Assembly (NCBI RefSeq): GCF_026262505.1
Contig: NC_067205.1
Location: 21,180,659-21,229,990 of the forward strand
DNA from: Trichomonas vaginalis G3
Taxonomy: Eukaryota; Parabasalia; Trichomonadida; Trichomonadidae
Direction of reading: 5' to 3'
Length of the DNA: 49,332 bases
The notes beneath the pieces were generated by a model. It did not search any database and was not told the DNA's origin. It was given only the letters and a program-made list of their open reading frames with translations. Numbering within the stretch: the first letter of the stretch is position 1; the number at the start of each line of letters is the position of its first letter. The translations under genes were made by a program, and so were the position numbers. Of the stretch, positions 22,853-33,836 are shown piece after piece.

Positions 22853-23099
22853 GAAGATGTTATACCATCTAAGAACTTGCGATTTTCATACGGAATCTCT
22901 TCTCTCGGTTTTCGAGGGAAGCAATCATATGAGGAAATTCTTCTAAAAGTTCTTTTGTCTGATTTACATCTAATGAAAAAGTTTAGAAGAATTTTCTTAT
23001 TCTTTCTGGCTTATTTTTGTTTTTCCAGTACTCCCGCTCTAATGGTCCCAGATGTGTTGACTTTGACTCTCTCAAGTTCTTAGATGGTATAACATCTTC
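22853..23099 (+). mobile_element. T element, 247 bp
   Basis: Terminal repeats are intact, with one base missing in the T-run of CGGTTTTCGAGG. Flanks are identical to neighbouring copies. Confidence 0.87.
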
Positions 23100-24222
23100 A
23101 ACGCCTCCTTCATAATCTTGACAAAGCATATACGAAGAAGTCTTGACAAAGCATATACGAAGAAGTCATGACAAAACATTTACGATGAAGTCATGACAAA
23201 ACATTTACGATGAAGTCTTGACAAATCATATACGAAGAAGTCATGACAAAACATTTACGAAGAAGTCTTGACACGAAGTGAAGATTTGCACTTCGTCAAA
23301 AAAGTGAAGGTTCGACAAAACATTTACGTTCATGTTTGACAAAACATATACGTTCATGTTTGACAAAGCATATACGAAGAAGTCTTGACAAAACATATAC
23401 GATGAAGTTTTGACACGAAGTGAAGATTTGCATTTCGTCAAAAAAGTGAAGGTTCGACAAAACATTTACGTTCATGTTTGACAAAGCATATACGATGAAG
23501 TTTTGACACGAAGTGAAGATTTGCACTTCGTCAAAAAAGTGAAGGTTCGACAAAACATTTACGTTCATGTTTGACAAAGCATATACGATGAAGTTTCGAC
23601 AAAACATATACGTTCATGTTTGACAAAGCATATACGATGAAGTTTTGACACGAAGTGAAGATTTGCACTTCGTCAAAAAGTGAAGGTTCGACAAAACATA
23701 TACGTTCATGTTTGACAAAGCATATACGAAGAAGTCTTGACAAAACATATTCGAAGAAGTCATGACAAAACATATACGCTCATGTTTGACAAAACATATA
23801 CGAAGAAATCATGACAAAACATTTACGCTCATTACGATGAAGAAGTCATGAAAATTCATGAGGTGAGAAAAGAGGTGAGAAAAGAGGTGAGATCTCACCT
23901 CTTCACCTAAACATTATTTTTGGGTCATTTACGTTCATTACGAAGAAGTCATGACAAAACCTATACGAAGAAATCATGACAAACATTTACGCTCATTTTC
24001 GATGAAGAAGTCATGAAAATTCATGAGGTGAGAAAAGAGGTGAGAAAAGAGGTGAGATCTCACCTCTTCACCTAAACATTATTTTTGGGTCATTTACGTT
24101 CATTACGAAGAAGTCATGACAAAACATTTACGAAGAAATCATGAAAATTCATGAGGTGAGAAAAGAGGTGAGATCTCACCTCTTCACCTAAACATTATTT
24201 TTGGGTCATTTACGTTCATTAC
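23100..24222 (-). repeat. H/P block, second ~1.37-kb unit
   Basis: Same order as 21733-22852: four hairpin units (near 23272, 23414, 23506, 23648) and three palindrome modules (near 23890, 24057, 24174). The unit length is 1370 bp from T start to T start. Confidence 0.88.
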
Positions 24223-24470
24223 GAAGATGTTATACCATCTAAGAACTTGCGATTTTCATACGGAATCTCTTCTCTCGGTTTTTCGAGGGAAGCAATCATA
24301 TGAGGAAATTCTTCTAAAAGTTCTTTTGTCTGATTTACATCTAATGAAAAAGTTTAGAAGAATTTTCTTATTCTTTCTGGCTTATTTTTGTTTTTCCAGT
24401 ACTCCCGCTCTAATGGTCCCAGATGTGTTGACTTTGACTCTCTCAAGTTCTTAGATGGTATAACATCTTC
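24223..24470 (+). mobile_element. T element, 248 bp, perfect TIRs
   Basis: Matches the 14506-14753 copy throughout, as far as can be seen by eye. It is the last clean T copy before the 27.4-kb orientation switch. Confidence 0.88.
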
Positions 24471-24997
24471 AACGCCTCCTTCATAATCTTGACAAAGCAT
24501 ATACGAAGAAGTCTTGACAAAGCATATACGAAGAAGTCATGACAAAACATTTACGATGAAGTCATGACAAAACATTTACGAAGAAGTCTTGACAAATCAT
24601 TTACGAAAGAAGTCTTGACAAAACATATACGATGAAGTTTTGACACGAAGTGAAGATTTGCACTTCGTCAAAAAAGTGAAGGTTCGACAAAACATATACG
24701 TTCATGTTTGACAAAGCATATACGAAGAAGTCTTGACAAAACATATTCGAAGAAGTCATGACAAAACATATACGCTCATGTTTGACAAAACATATACGAA
24801 GAAATCATGACAAAACATTTACGCTCATTACGATGAAGAAATCATGAAAATTCAATGAGGTGAGAAAAGAGGTGAGATCTAACCATCTACCCTAAACATT
24901 ATTTTTGGATCATTTACACTCATTCCGATGAAGAAGTTTCGACAAAACATTAACGATAAAATCATCATGACAAAACATTAACGTTCATTACGATGAA
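24471..24997 (-). repeat. M25, one H unit and a hybrid P module
   Basis: One hairpin unit lies near 24644, then M25 monomers, then the hybrid palindrome GGTGAGATCTAACC at 24871-24884 and the approach to D'. The block joins a T-containing unit directly to the D' type of block, a recombinant order not seen elsewhere in the left arm. Confidence 0.84.
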
Positions 24998-25163
24998 GTG
25001 TTCTGATGAAGTCATAACTGCCTTCCTCCTGTGTTGTTGTCTAAATGTCATGTTGTCTCATTTTTTCAGAGAAGTTAAATGACCTGGTAGCACATGGTAA
25101 CATGGTAGCACCTTCAGTTCTTCAAAAATAATTAATTATTGAATGACCTAAAAACCATTAATG
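24998..25163 (-). repeat. D' segment, 166 bp
   Basis: Same ends and length as the copies at 12002 and 18670. Confidence 0.88.
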
Positions 25164-25470
25164 AAAACATTATTTTTGGATCATTTACACTCATTACGAT
25201 GAAGAAGTTTCGACAAAACATTAACGTTCATTACGATGAAGAAGTTTTGACAAAACATATACGTTCATTACGATGAAGAAATCATGAAAATTCAATGAGG
25301 TGAGAAAAGAGGTGAGATCTCACCTCTTCACTAAACATTATTTTTGGGTCATTTACGCTCATTACGATGAAGAATCATGACAAAACATTTACGAAGAAGT
25401 TTTGACAAACATATACGAAGAAGTTTTGACAAAACATATACGTTCATGTTTGACAAAGCATATACGATGA
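25164..25470 (-). repeat. P/M25 spacer, start of noisy sequence
   Basis: Content matches 12168-12480. Single-base losses begin to accumulate from about 25330 (CTTCACTAAAC, GAAGAATCATGAC), marking the change from clean to noisy sequence. Confidence 0.82.
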
Positions 25471-27447
25471 AGTTTTGACACGAAGTGAAGATTTGCACTT
25501 CGTCAAAAAAGTGAAGGTTCGACAAAACATTTACGTTCATGTTTGACAAAGCATATACGATGAAGTTTTGACACGAAGTGAAGATTTGCACTTCGTCAAA
25601 AAAGTGAAGGTTCGACAAAACATTTACGTTCATGTTGACAAAGCATATACGATGAAGTTTTGACACGAAGTGAAGATTTGCACTTCGTCAAAAAGGTTCG
25701 AACAAAATTTTACGTTAATGTTTGACAAAGCATATACGATGAAGTTTCGACAAAAACATATACGTTCATGTTTGACAAAGCATATACGATGAAGTTTTGA
25801 CACGAAGTGAAGATTTGCACTTCGTCAAAAAAGTGAAGGTTCGAACAAAACATTTACGTTCATGTTTGACAAAGCATATACGATGAAGTTTCGACAAAAC
25901 ATATACGTTCATAGTTTGACAAGCATATACGAATGAAGTTTTGACAAAACATTTACGATGAAGTCTTGACAAATCATATACGAAGAAGTCATGACAAACA
26001 TTTACGAAGAAGTCTTGACAAATCTTTACGAAGAAGTCTTGACACGAGTGAAGATTTGCACTTCGTCAAAAAAGTGAAGGTTCGACAAAATTTACGTTCA
26101 TGTTTGACAAAACATATACGTTCATGTTTGACAAAGCATATACGATGAAGTTTTGACACGAAGTGAAGATTTGCACTTCGTCAAAAAAGTGAAGGTTCGA
26201 CAAAACATATACGTTCATGTTTGACAAAGCATATACGATGAAGTTTCGACAAAACATATACGTTCATGTTTGACAACAGCATATAGATGAAGTTTTGAAC
26301 AAGTGAGATTTGCACTTCGTCAAAAAAGTGAAGGTTCGACAAAACATTTACGTTCATGTTTGACAAAGCATATACGATGAAGTTTCGACAAAACATATAC
26401 GTTCATGTTTGACAAAAGCATATACGATGAAGTTTTGACAAAACATTTACGATGAAGTTTGACAAATCATATACGAAGAAGTCATGACAAAACATTTACG
26501 AAGAAGTCTTGACAATATCATTTACGAAGAAGTCTTGACACGAAGTGAAGATTTTCACTTCGTCAAAAAAGTGAAGGTTCGACAAAACATAATACGTTCA
26601 TGTTTGACCAAAGCATATACGATGAAGTATTTGACAGCAAGTGAAGATTTGCACTTCGTCAAAAAAGTGAAGGTTCGACAAAACATTCTTCAACATATAT
26701 CGATGAGTTCGAAAAACATATACGTTTCATGTTTGACAAAGCATATACGATGAAGTTTTGAACACGAAAGTGAAGATTTGCACTTCGTCAAAAAGTGAAG
26801 GTTCGACAAAACATTTACGTAATGTTTGACAAAGCATATACGATGAAGTTTCGACAAAACATAATACGTTCATGGTTGACAAAGCCAATATACGATGAAG
26901 TTTTGAACAAACATTTACGATGAAAGTCTTGACAAATCATATACGAAGAAGTCATGACAAAAACATTTACGAAAAGTCTTGACACGAAGTGAAGATTTGC
27001 ACTTCGTCAAAAAGTGAAGGTCGAAAAACATTTACGTTCATGTTTAACAAAACATAATACGTTCATGTTTGACAAAGCATATACGAAGAAGTCTTGACAA
27101 AACATATACGATGAAGTTTTGACACGAAGTGAAGATTTGCATTCGTCAAAAAAGTGAAGGTTCGACAAACATTTACGTTCATGTTTGACAAAGCATATAC
27201 GATGAAGTTTTGACACGAAGTGAAGAATTTGGCACTTCGTCAAAAAAGTGAAGGTTCGACAAAACATTTACGTTCATTGTTTGACAAAGCATATACGATG
27301 AAGTTTCGACAAAAACATATACGTTCGATGTTTGACAAAGCATATACGATGAAGTTTTGACACGAGTGAAGATTTGCACTTCGTCAAAAAAGTGAAGGTT
27401 CGACAAAACATATACGTTATGTTTGACAAAGCATATACGAAGAAGTT
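25471..27447 (-). repeat. Noisy H unit array ending at the orientation switch
   Basis: At least 13 hairpin units are recognisable (near 25478, 25570, 25666, 25800, 26041, 26155, 26298, 26538, 26630, 26760, 26978, 27121, 27214, 27361) with scattered indels, denser toward the right end. The order resembles 19151-20960. Short open frames on both strands are repeat peptides. Confidence 0.85.
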
Positions 27448-27457
27448 GACTTCTTCG
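27438..27457. repeat. 20-bp palindrome at the array orientation switch
   Basis: CGAAGAAGT-TG-ACTTCTTCG is symmetrical around 27447/27448. The left arm is M25 in the A-rich sense and the right arm is M25 in the T-rich sense, so every module to the right is inverted relative to the left. The two arms are not exact mirror images beyond about 10 bp: the right arm has one extra M25 monomer (CGAATATGTTTTTGTCAAG) before the shared order resumes. Confidence 0.85.
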
Positions 27458-28099
27458 AATATGTTTTTGTCAAGACTTCTTCGTATATGCTTTTGTCAAA
27501 CATGACACGTATATGTTTTCTCGAACCTTCACTTTTTTGACGAAGTCAAATCTTTCACTTTCCGTTGTCAAAACTTCATCGTATATGCTTGTCAAAACAT
27601 TGAAACGTATATGTTTTGTCGAAAACTCATCGTATATGCTTTGTCAAAACATGAACGTAAAGATTTTGTCGAACCTTCACTTTTGACGAAGTGCAAATCT
27701 TCACTTTGTCAAAACTTCATCTATATGCTTTGTAAACATAACGATAAATGTTTTGTCGAACCTTCACTTTTTGACGAAATGCAAAATCTTCACTTCGTGT
27801 CAACTTCATCGTTATATGTTTGTCAAATTCTTCGTATATGCTTTGTCAAACATTGAACGTATATGTTTTGTCAAACATACGAAATTTTTGTCGAACCTTC
27901 ACTTTTTTGACGAAGTGCAAATCTTTCACTTCGGTCAAAACTTCATCGTATAGTTTTGTCAAGACTTCTTCGTAAATGATTTTCAAGACTTCTTCGTAAA
28001 TGTTTGTCATGACTTCATCGTAAATTTTTTCAGACTTTCTTCGTATATGCTTTGTCAAGACTTCTTCGTATATGCTTTGTCAAATTATGAAGGAGCGTT
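27448..28099 (+). repeat. Noisy H/M25 array, + orientation
   Basis: Hairpin units are near 27520, 27665, 27755 and 27900, followed by M25 monomers and the flank ATTATGAAGGAGCGTT. This is the inverted equivalent of the blocks right of each left-arm T copy. Confidence 0.85.
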
Positions 28100-28343
28100 G
28101 AAGATGTTATACCATCTAAGAAACTTGAGAGATCAAAGTTCAACACATCTGGGACCATTAGAGCGGCGGATACTGGAAAAACAAAAATAAGCCAGAAAGA
28201 ATAAGAAATTCTTCTAAAACTTTTTCATTAGATGTAAAATCAGACAAAAGAACTTTTAGAAGAATATTCCTCAATGATGCTCCCTCAAAAACCAGAGAAG
28301 ATTCCGTATGAAAATCGCAATTTCTAGATGTATAAACATCTTC
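28100..28343 (-). mobile_element. T element, noisy copy
   Basis: The left end GAAGATGTTATACCATCTAA is intact and the right end is degraded (TCTAGATGTATAAACATCTTC). The interior is complete, with several indels. It lies in the opposite orientation to the left-arm copies, as expected from the switch at 27.4 kb. Confidence 0.85.
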
Positions 28344-28793
28344 GTAATGAACGTAAATACCAAATATTTAGTGAGTGAGATCTCACCTCTTTTCTCACCT
28401 CATGAATTTCATATTTCTGTAAATGTTTTGTCATGACTTCTTCGTAATGAACGTAAATGACCCAAAAATATGTTTAGTGAAGAGGTGAGATCTCACCTCT
28501 TTCTCACCTCTTTCTCACCTCATAATTTCATGACTTCTTCATCGAAATGACGTAAATGTTTGGTCATGATTTCTTCGTATAGGTTTTGTCATGACTTCTT
28601 CGTAATGAACGTAAATGACCAAAAATAATGTTTAGGTGAAGAGTGAGATCTCACCTCTTTTCTCACCTCTTTTCTCACCTCATGAATTTTCATGACTTCT
28701 TCATCGTAATGAGCGTAAATGTTTTCATGATTTCTTCGTATATGTTTGTCAACATGAGCGTATATGTTTGTCATACTTCTTCGAATATGTTTT
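28344..28793 (+). repeat. P modules up to the gap, + orientation
   Basis: Three palindrome modules (near 28380, 28490 and 28650) and M25 monomers, with indels, ending abruptly at a run of N. The order mirrors the P blocks that flank left-arm T copies. Confidence 0.85.
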
Positions 28794-28818
28794 NNNNNNN
28801 NNNNNNNNNNNNNNNNNN
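28794..28818. other. Assembly gap, 25 N
   Basis: A run of exactly 25 undetermined bases separates noisy sequence on the left from clean sequence on the right. A round, short N run of this kind is usually a placeholder of unknown true length. In an array like this the missing length could be large. Confidence 0.97.
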
Positions 28819-29580
28819 ATGTTTTGTCGAACCTTCACTTTTTTGACGAAGTGCAAATCTTCACTTCGTGTCAAAACTTCATCGTATATGCTTTGTCAAA
28901 CATGAACGTAAATGTTTTGTCGAACTTCACTTTTTTGACGAAGTGCAAATCTTCACTTCGTGTCAAAACTTCATCGTATATGCTTTGTCAAACATGAACG
29001 TATATGTTTTGTCAAACATGAACGTAAATGTTTTGTCGAACCTTCACTTTTTTGACGAAGTGCAAATCTTCACTTCGTGTCAAGACTTCTTCGTAAATGA
29101 TTTGTCAAGACTTCTTCGTAAATGTTTTGTCATGACTTCTTCGTATATGATTTGTCAAGACTTCATCGTAAATGTTTTGTCAAAACTTCATCGTATATGC
29201 TTTGTCAAACATGAACGTATATGTTTTGTCGAACCTTCACTTTTTTGACGAAGTGCAAATCTTCACTTCGTGTCAAAACTTCATCGTATATGCTTTGTCA
29301 AACATGAACGTAAATGTTTTGTCGAACCTTCACTTTTTTGACGAAGTGCAAATCTTCACTTCGTGTCAAAACTTCATCGTATATGCTTTGTCAAACATGA
29401 ACGTATATGTTTTGTCAAACATGAACGTAAATGTTTTGTCGAACCTTCACTTTTTTGACGAAGTGCAAATCTTCACTTCGTGTCAAGACTTCTTCGTAAA
29501 TGATTTGTCAAGACTTCTTCGTAAATGTTTTGTCATGACTTCTTCGTATATGTTTTGTCAAAACTTCATCGTATATGTTT
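28819..29580 (+). repeat. H unit array, + orientation
   Basis: Hairpin units begin directly after the gap (near 28829, 28927, 29042, 29236, 29329, 29446). The + strand frame carries the periodic peptide in apparent ORFs of up to 138 codons, which is a consequence of the 93-bp period. Confidence 0.9.
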
Positions 29581-30010
29581 TGTCATGATTTCATCGTACA
29601 TGTTTTGTCGAAACTTCTTCGTATATGTTTTGTCATGATTTCATCGTATATGCTTTGTCAAACATGAACGTAAATGATTTGTCGAAACTTCATCGTATAT
29701 GCTTTGTCATGACTTCTTCATCGTAAATGTTTTGTCATGATTTCTTCGTATAGGTTTTGTCATGACTTCTTCGTAATGAACGTAAATGACCCAAAAATAA
29801 TGTTTAGGTGAAGAGGTGAGATTCACCTCTTTTCTCACCTCTTTTCTCACCTCATGAATTTTCATGACTTCTTCATCGTAATGAGCGTAAATGTTTTGTC
29901 ATGATTTCTTCGTATATGTTTTGTCAAACATGAGCGTATATGTTTTGTCATGACTTCTTCGAATATGTTTGTCAAGACTTCTTCGTATATGCTTTGTCAA
30001 CATGAACGTA
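29581..30010 (+). repeat. M25 and one altered P module
   Basis: M25 monomers with a palindrome module near 29812-29830 that has lost bases at its centre (GTGAGATTCACCTC), so the BglII site is absent in this copy. The downstream direct repeats CTTTTCTCACCT are normal. Confidence 0.85.
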
Positions 30011-31910
30011 TATGTTTTGTCGAACCTTCACTTTTTTGACGAAGTGCAAATCTTCACTTCGTGTCAAAACTTCATCGTATATGTTTTGTCAAGACTTCTT
30101 CGTAAATGATTTGTCAAGACTTCTTCGTAAATGTTTTGTCATGACTTCATCGTAAATGTTTTGTCAAAACTTCATCGTATATGCTTTGTCAAACATGAAC
30201 GTATATGTTTTGTCGAAACTTCATCGTATATGCTTTGTCAAACATGAACGTAAATGTTTTGTCGAACCTTCACTTTTTTGACGAAGTGCAAATCTTCACT
30301 TCGTGTCAAAACTTCATCGTATATGCTTTGTCAAACATGAACGTATATGTTTTGTCAAACATGAACGTAAATGTTTTGTCGAACCTTCACTTTTTTGACG
30401 AAGTGCAAATCTTCACTTCGTGTCAAGACTTCTTCGTAAATGATTTGTCAAGACTTCTTCGTAAATGTTTTGTCATGACTTCTTCGTATATGATTTGTCA
30501 AGACTTCATCGTAAATGTTTTGTCAAAACTTCATCGTATATGCTTTGTCAAACATGAACGTATATGTTTTGTCGAAACTTCATCGTATATGCTTTGTCAA
30601 ACATGAACGTATATGTTTTGTCGAAACTTCATCGTATATGCTTTGTCAAACATGAACGTAAATGTTTTGTCGAACCTTCACTTTTTTGACGAAGTGCAAA
30701 TCTTTCACTTCGTGTCAAAACTTCATCGTATATGCTTTGTCAAACATTAACGTAAATGTTTTGTCGAACCTTCACTTTTTTGACGAAGTGCAAATCTTCA
30801 CTTCGTGTCAAAACTTCATCGTATATGCTTTGTCAAACATGAACGTATATGTTTTGTCAAACATGAACGTAAATGTTTTGTCGAACCTTCACTTTTTTGA
30901 CGAAGTGCAAATCTTCACTTCGTGTCAAGACTTCTTCGTAAATGATTTGTCAAGACTTCTTCGTAAATGTTTTGTCATGACTTCTTCGTATATGATTTGT
31001 CAAGACTTCATCGTAAATGTTTTGTCAAAACTTCATCGTATATGCTTTGTCAAACATGAACGTATATGTTTTGTCGAACCTTCACTTTTTTGACGAAGTG
31101 CAAATCTTCACTTCGTGTCAAAACTTCATCGTATATGCTTTGTCAAACATGAACGTAAATGTTTTGTCGAACCTTCACTTTTTTGACGAAGTGCAAATCT
31201 TCACTTCGTGTCAAAACTTCATCGTATATGCTTTGTCAAACATGAACGTAAATGTTTTGTCGAACCTTCACTTTTTTGACGAAGTGCAAATCTTCACTTC
31301 GTGTCAAAACTTCATCGTATATGCTTTGTCAAACATGAACGTAAATGTTTTGTCGAACCTTCACTTTTTTGACGAAGTGCAAATCTTCACTTCGTGTCAA
31401 GACTTCTTCGTAAATGATTTGTCAAGACTTCTTCGTAAATGTTTTGTCAAAACTTCATCGTATATGCTTTGTCAAACATGAACGTATATGTTTTGTCAAA
31501 TGAACGTAAATGTTTTGTCGAACCTTCACTTTTTTGACGAAGTGCAAATCTTCACTTCGTGTCAAAACTTCATCGTATATGCTTGTCAAACATGAACGTA
31601 AAGTTTTGTCGAACCTTCACTTTTTTGACGAAGTGCAAATCTTCACTTCGTGTCAAAACTTCATCGTATATGCTTTGTCAAACATGAACGTATATGTTTT
31701 GTCGAAACTTCATCGTATATGCTTTGTCAAACATGAACGTAAATGTTTTGTCGAACCTTCACTTTTTTGACGAAGTGCAAATCTTCACTTCGTGTCAAAA
31801 CTTCATCGTATATGCTTTGTCAAACATGAACGTAAATGTTTTGTCGAACCTCACTTTTTTGACGAAGTGCAAATCTTCACTTCGTGTCAAGACTTCTTCG
31901 TAAATGATTT
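30011..31910 (+). repeat. Long H unit array with the best 93-bp tandem run
   Basis: About 18 hairpin units. Between 31081 and 31452 four units follow each other at exactly 93-bp spacing (starts 31081, 31174, 31267, 31360), which defines the unit. Elsewhere one or more M25 monomers intervene. Occasional AACATTAACG in place of AACATGAACG marks a sub-variant (near 30746) shared with 36947, 38697 and 39198. Confidence 0.9.
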
Positions 31911-32672
31911 GTCAAGACTTCTTCGTAAATGTTTTGTCATGACTTCTTCGTATATGATTTGTCAAGACTTCATCGTAAATGTTTTGTCAAAACTTCATCG
32001 TATATGCTTTGTCAAACATGAACGTACATGTTTTGTCATGATTTCTTCATCGTAATGAACGTAAATGATTTGTCATGATTTCTTCGTTTATGCTTTGTCA
32101 TGACTTCTTCATCGTAAATGTTTTGTCATGATTTCTTCGTTTATGTTTTGTCATGATTTCTTCGTTTATGTTTTGTCATGACTTCTTCGTTTATGTTTTG
32201 TCATGACTTCTTCGTATATGTTTTGTCAAAACTTCATCGTATATGTTTGTCATGATTTCATCGTACATGTTTTGTCGAAACTTCTTCGTATATGTTTTGT
32301 CATGACTTCATCGTAAATGTTTTGTCATGATTTCTTCGTAAATGTTTTGTCATGATTTTCATCGTAAATGTTTTGTCATGATTTCATCGTATATGCTTTG
32401 TCAAACATGAACGTAAATGATTTGTCGAAACTTCATCGTATATGCTTTGTCATGACTTCTTCATCGTAAATGTTTTGTCATGATTTCTTCGTATAGGTTT
32501 TGTCATGATTTCTTCGTAATGAACGTAAATGACCCAAAAATAATGTTTAGGTGAAGAGGTGAGATCTCACCTCTTTCTCACCTCTTTTCTCACCTCATGA
32601 ATTTTCATGACTTCTTCATCGTAATGAGCGTAAATGTTTTGTCATGATTTCTTCGTATATGTTTTGTCATGA
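31911..32672 (+). repeat. M25 run and one P module
   Basis: About 20 M25 monomers in T-rich sense with GTTTATG, GTATATG and GTACATG endings, then a palindrome module near 32553-32600. The stretch recurs at 40480-42600 and 47760-48557. Confidence 0.87.
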
Positions 32673-32750
32673 TGCAAAAAATAATGAGTTCATTTACTCA
32701 CAATATTTTTGTACAAAATGTAAAGTATGGCGGTTTGAAACCGTCGGGAA
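32673..32750 (+). repeat. F segment, 78 bp
   Basis: This non-M25 segment runs from TGCAAAAAATAATGAGTTCA to CCGTCGGGAA. It carries the near-loopless inverted repeat CGGTTTGAAACCG. Other copies are at 42601-42678 and 48558-48636. No copy is seen in the left arm. It is followed each time by a hairpin unit with a shortened loop word (CAATTCTTC). Confidence 0.85.
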
Positions 32751-32867
32751 CCTTCACTTTTTGACGAAGTGCAATTCTTCACTTCGTGTCAAAACTTCAT
32801 CGTAATGAGCGTAAATGATCCAAAAATAATGTTTACGTTCATGGTTTCAGGTTATTCAATAATTAAT
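32751..32867 (+). repeat. Single H unit and AT-rich lead into D
   Basis: One hairpin unit is followed by CATCGTAATGAGCGTAAATG, then ATGGTTTCAGGTTATTCAAT and the 14-bp palindrome AATAATTAATTATT that begins the D tandem. Confidence 0.8.
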
Positions 32868-33311
32868 TATTTTTGAAGAACTGAAGGTGTCACTACGTCA
32901 CCATGTGTCACCAGGTCATTTAACTTCTCTGAAAAAATGAGACAACATGACATTTAGACAACAACACAGGAGGAAGGCAGTTATGACTTATTTTTGAAGA
33001 ACTGAAGGTGTCACTCGGTCACCAGGTAATTTAACTCATGACATTTTGACAACAACACAGGAGGAAGGCAGTTATGACTTATTTTTGAAGAACTGAAGGT
33101 GTCACTACGTCACCATGTGTCACTCGGTCATTTAACTTCTCTGAAAAAAATGAGACAACATGACATTTAGACAACAACACAGGAGGAAGGCAGTTATGAC
33201 TTATTTTTGAAGAACTGAAGGTGTCACTACGTCACCATGTGTCACTCGGTCATTTAACTTCTCTGAAAAAGTGTGACAACATGACATTTTGACAACACAG
33301 CAGGAAATAAA
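32868..33311 (+). repeat. D tandem array, four units
   Basis: Units start at about 32868, 32989, 33080 and 33202 (lengths about 121, 91, 122 and 110 bp). Each runs TATTTTTGAAGAACTGAAGG, GTCACTACGTCACC, TTTAACTTCTCTGAAAAA, ACAACACAGGAGGAAGGCAG. The second unit carries an internal deletion and the fourth ends differently (CACAGCAGGAAATAAAC). The same 121/91/122/short pattern is found in all three D arrays, so the four-unit block was copied as a whole. Confidence 0.9.
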
Positions 33312-33670
33312 CTTCATCGTAATGAACGTATATGTTTTGTCAAAACTTCTTCGTAAATGTTTTGTCATGATTTCTTCATCGTAATGAACGTATATGTTTT
33401 GTCAAAACTTCTTCGTATATGTTTTGTCAAAACTTCTTCGTAAATGTTTTGTCATGATTTCTTCATCGTAATGAGCGTAAATGACCCAAAAATAATGTTT
33501 AGGTGAAGAGGTGAGATCTCACCTCTTTTCTCACCTCATTGAATTTTCATGATTTCTTCATCGTAATGAACGTATATGTTTTGTCAAAACTTCTTCATCG
33601 TAATGAACGTTAATGTTTTGTCGAAACTTCTTCATCGTAATGAGTGTAAATGATCCAAAAATAATGTTTT
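33312..33670 (+). repeat. M25 and one P module
   Basis: M25 monomers with CATCGTAATGAACG extensions and one palindrome module near 33505-33535. Nothing else is visible. Confidence 0.85.
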
Positions 33671-33836
33671 CATTAATGGTTTTTAGGTCATTCAATAATT
33701 AATTATTTTTGAAGAACTGAAGGTGCTACCATGTTACCATGTGCTACCAGGTCATTTAACTTCTCTGAAAAAATGAGACAACATGACATTTAGACAACAA
33801 CACAGGAGGAAGGCAGTTATGACTTCATCAGAACAC
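33671..33836 (+). repeat. D' segment, 166 bp, inverted copy
   Basis: Reverse complement of the left-arm D' copies with the same ends and length. The core reads GTGCTACCATGTTACCATGT instead of the GTGTCACTACGTCACC of D. Confidence 0.88.

Noticed and set aside
27438-27457. Rho-independent terminator or replication origin at the 20-bp palindrome
   Set aside because: The symmetry is fully explained by two M25 monomers meeting head to head. No T-run or origin motif accompanies it.
32960-32990. Shine-Dalgarno-like AGGAGG upstream of ATG in each D unit (AGGAGGAAGGCAGTTATGAC)
   Set aside because: The frame after the ATG is short and lies in tandem repeat DNA. Nothing else indicates a bacterial gene.
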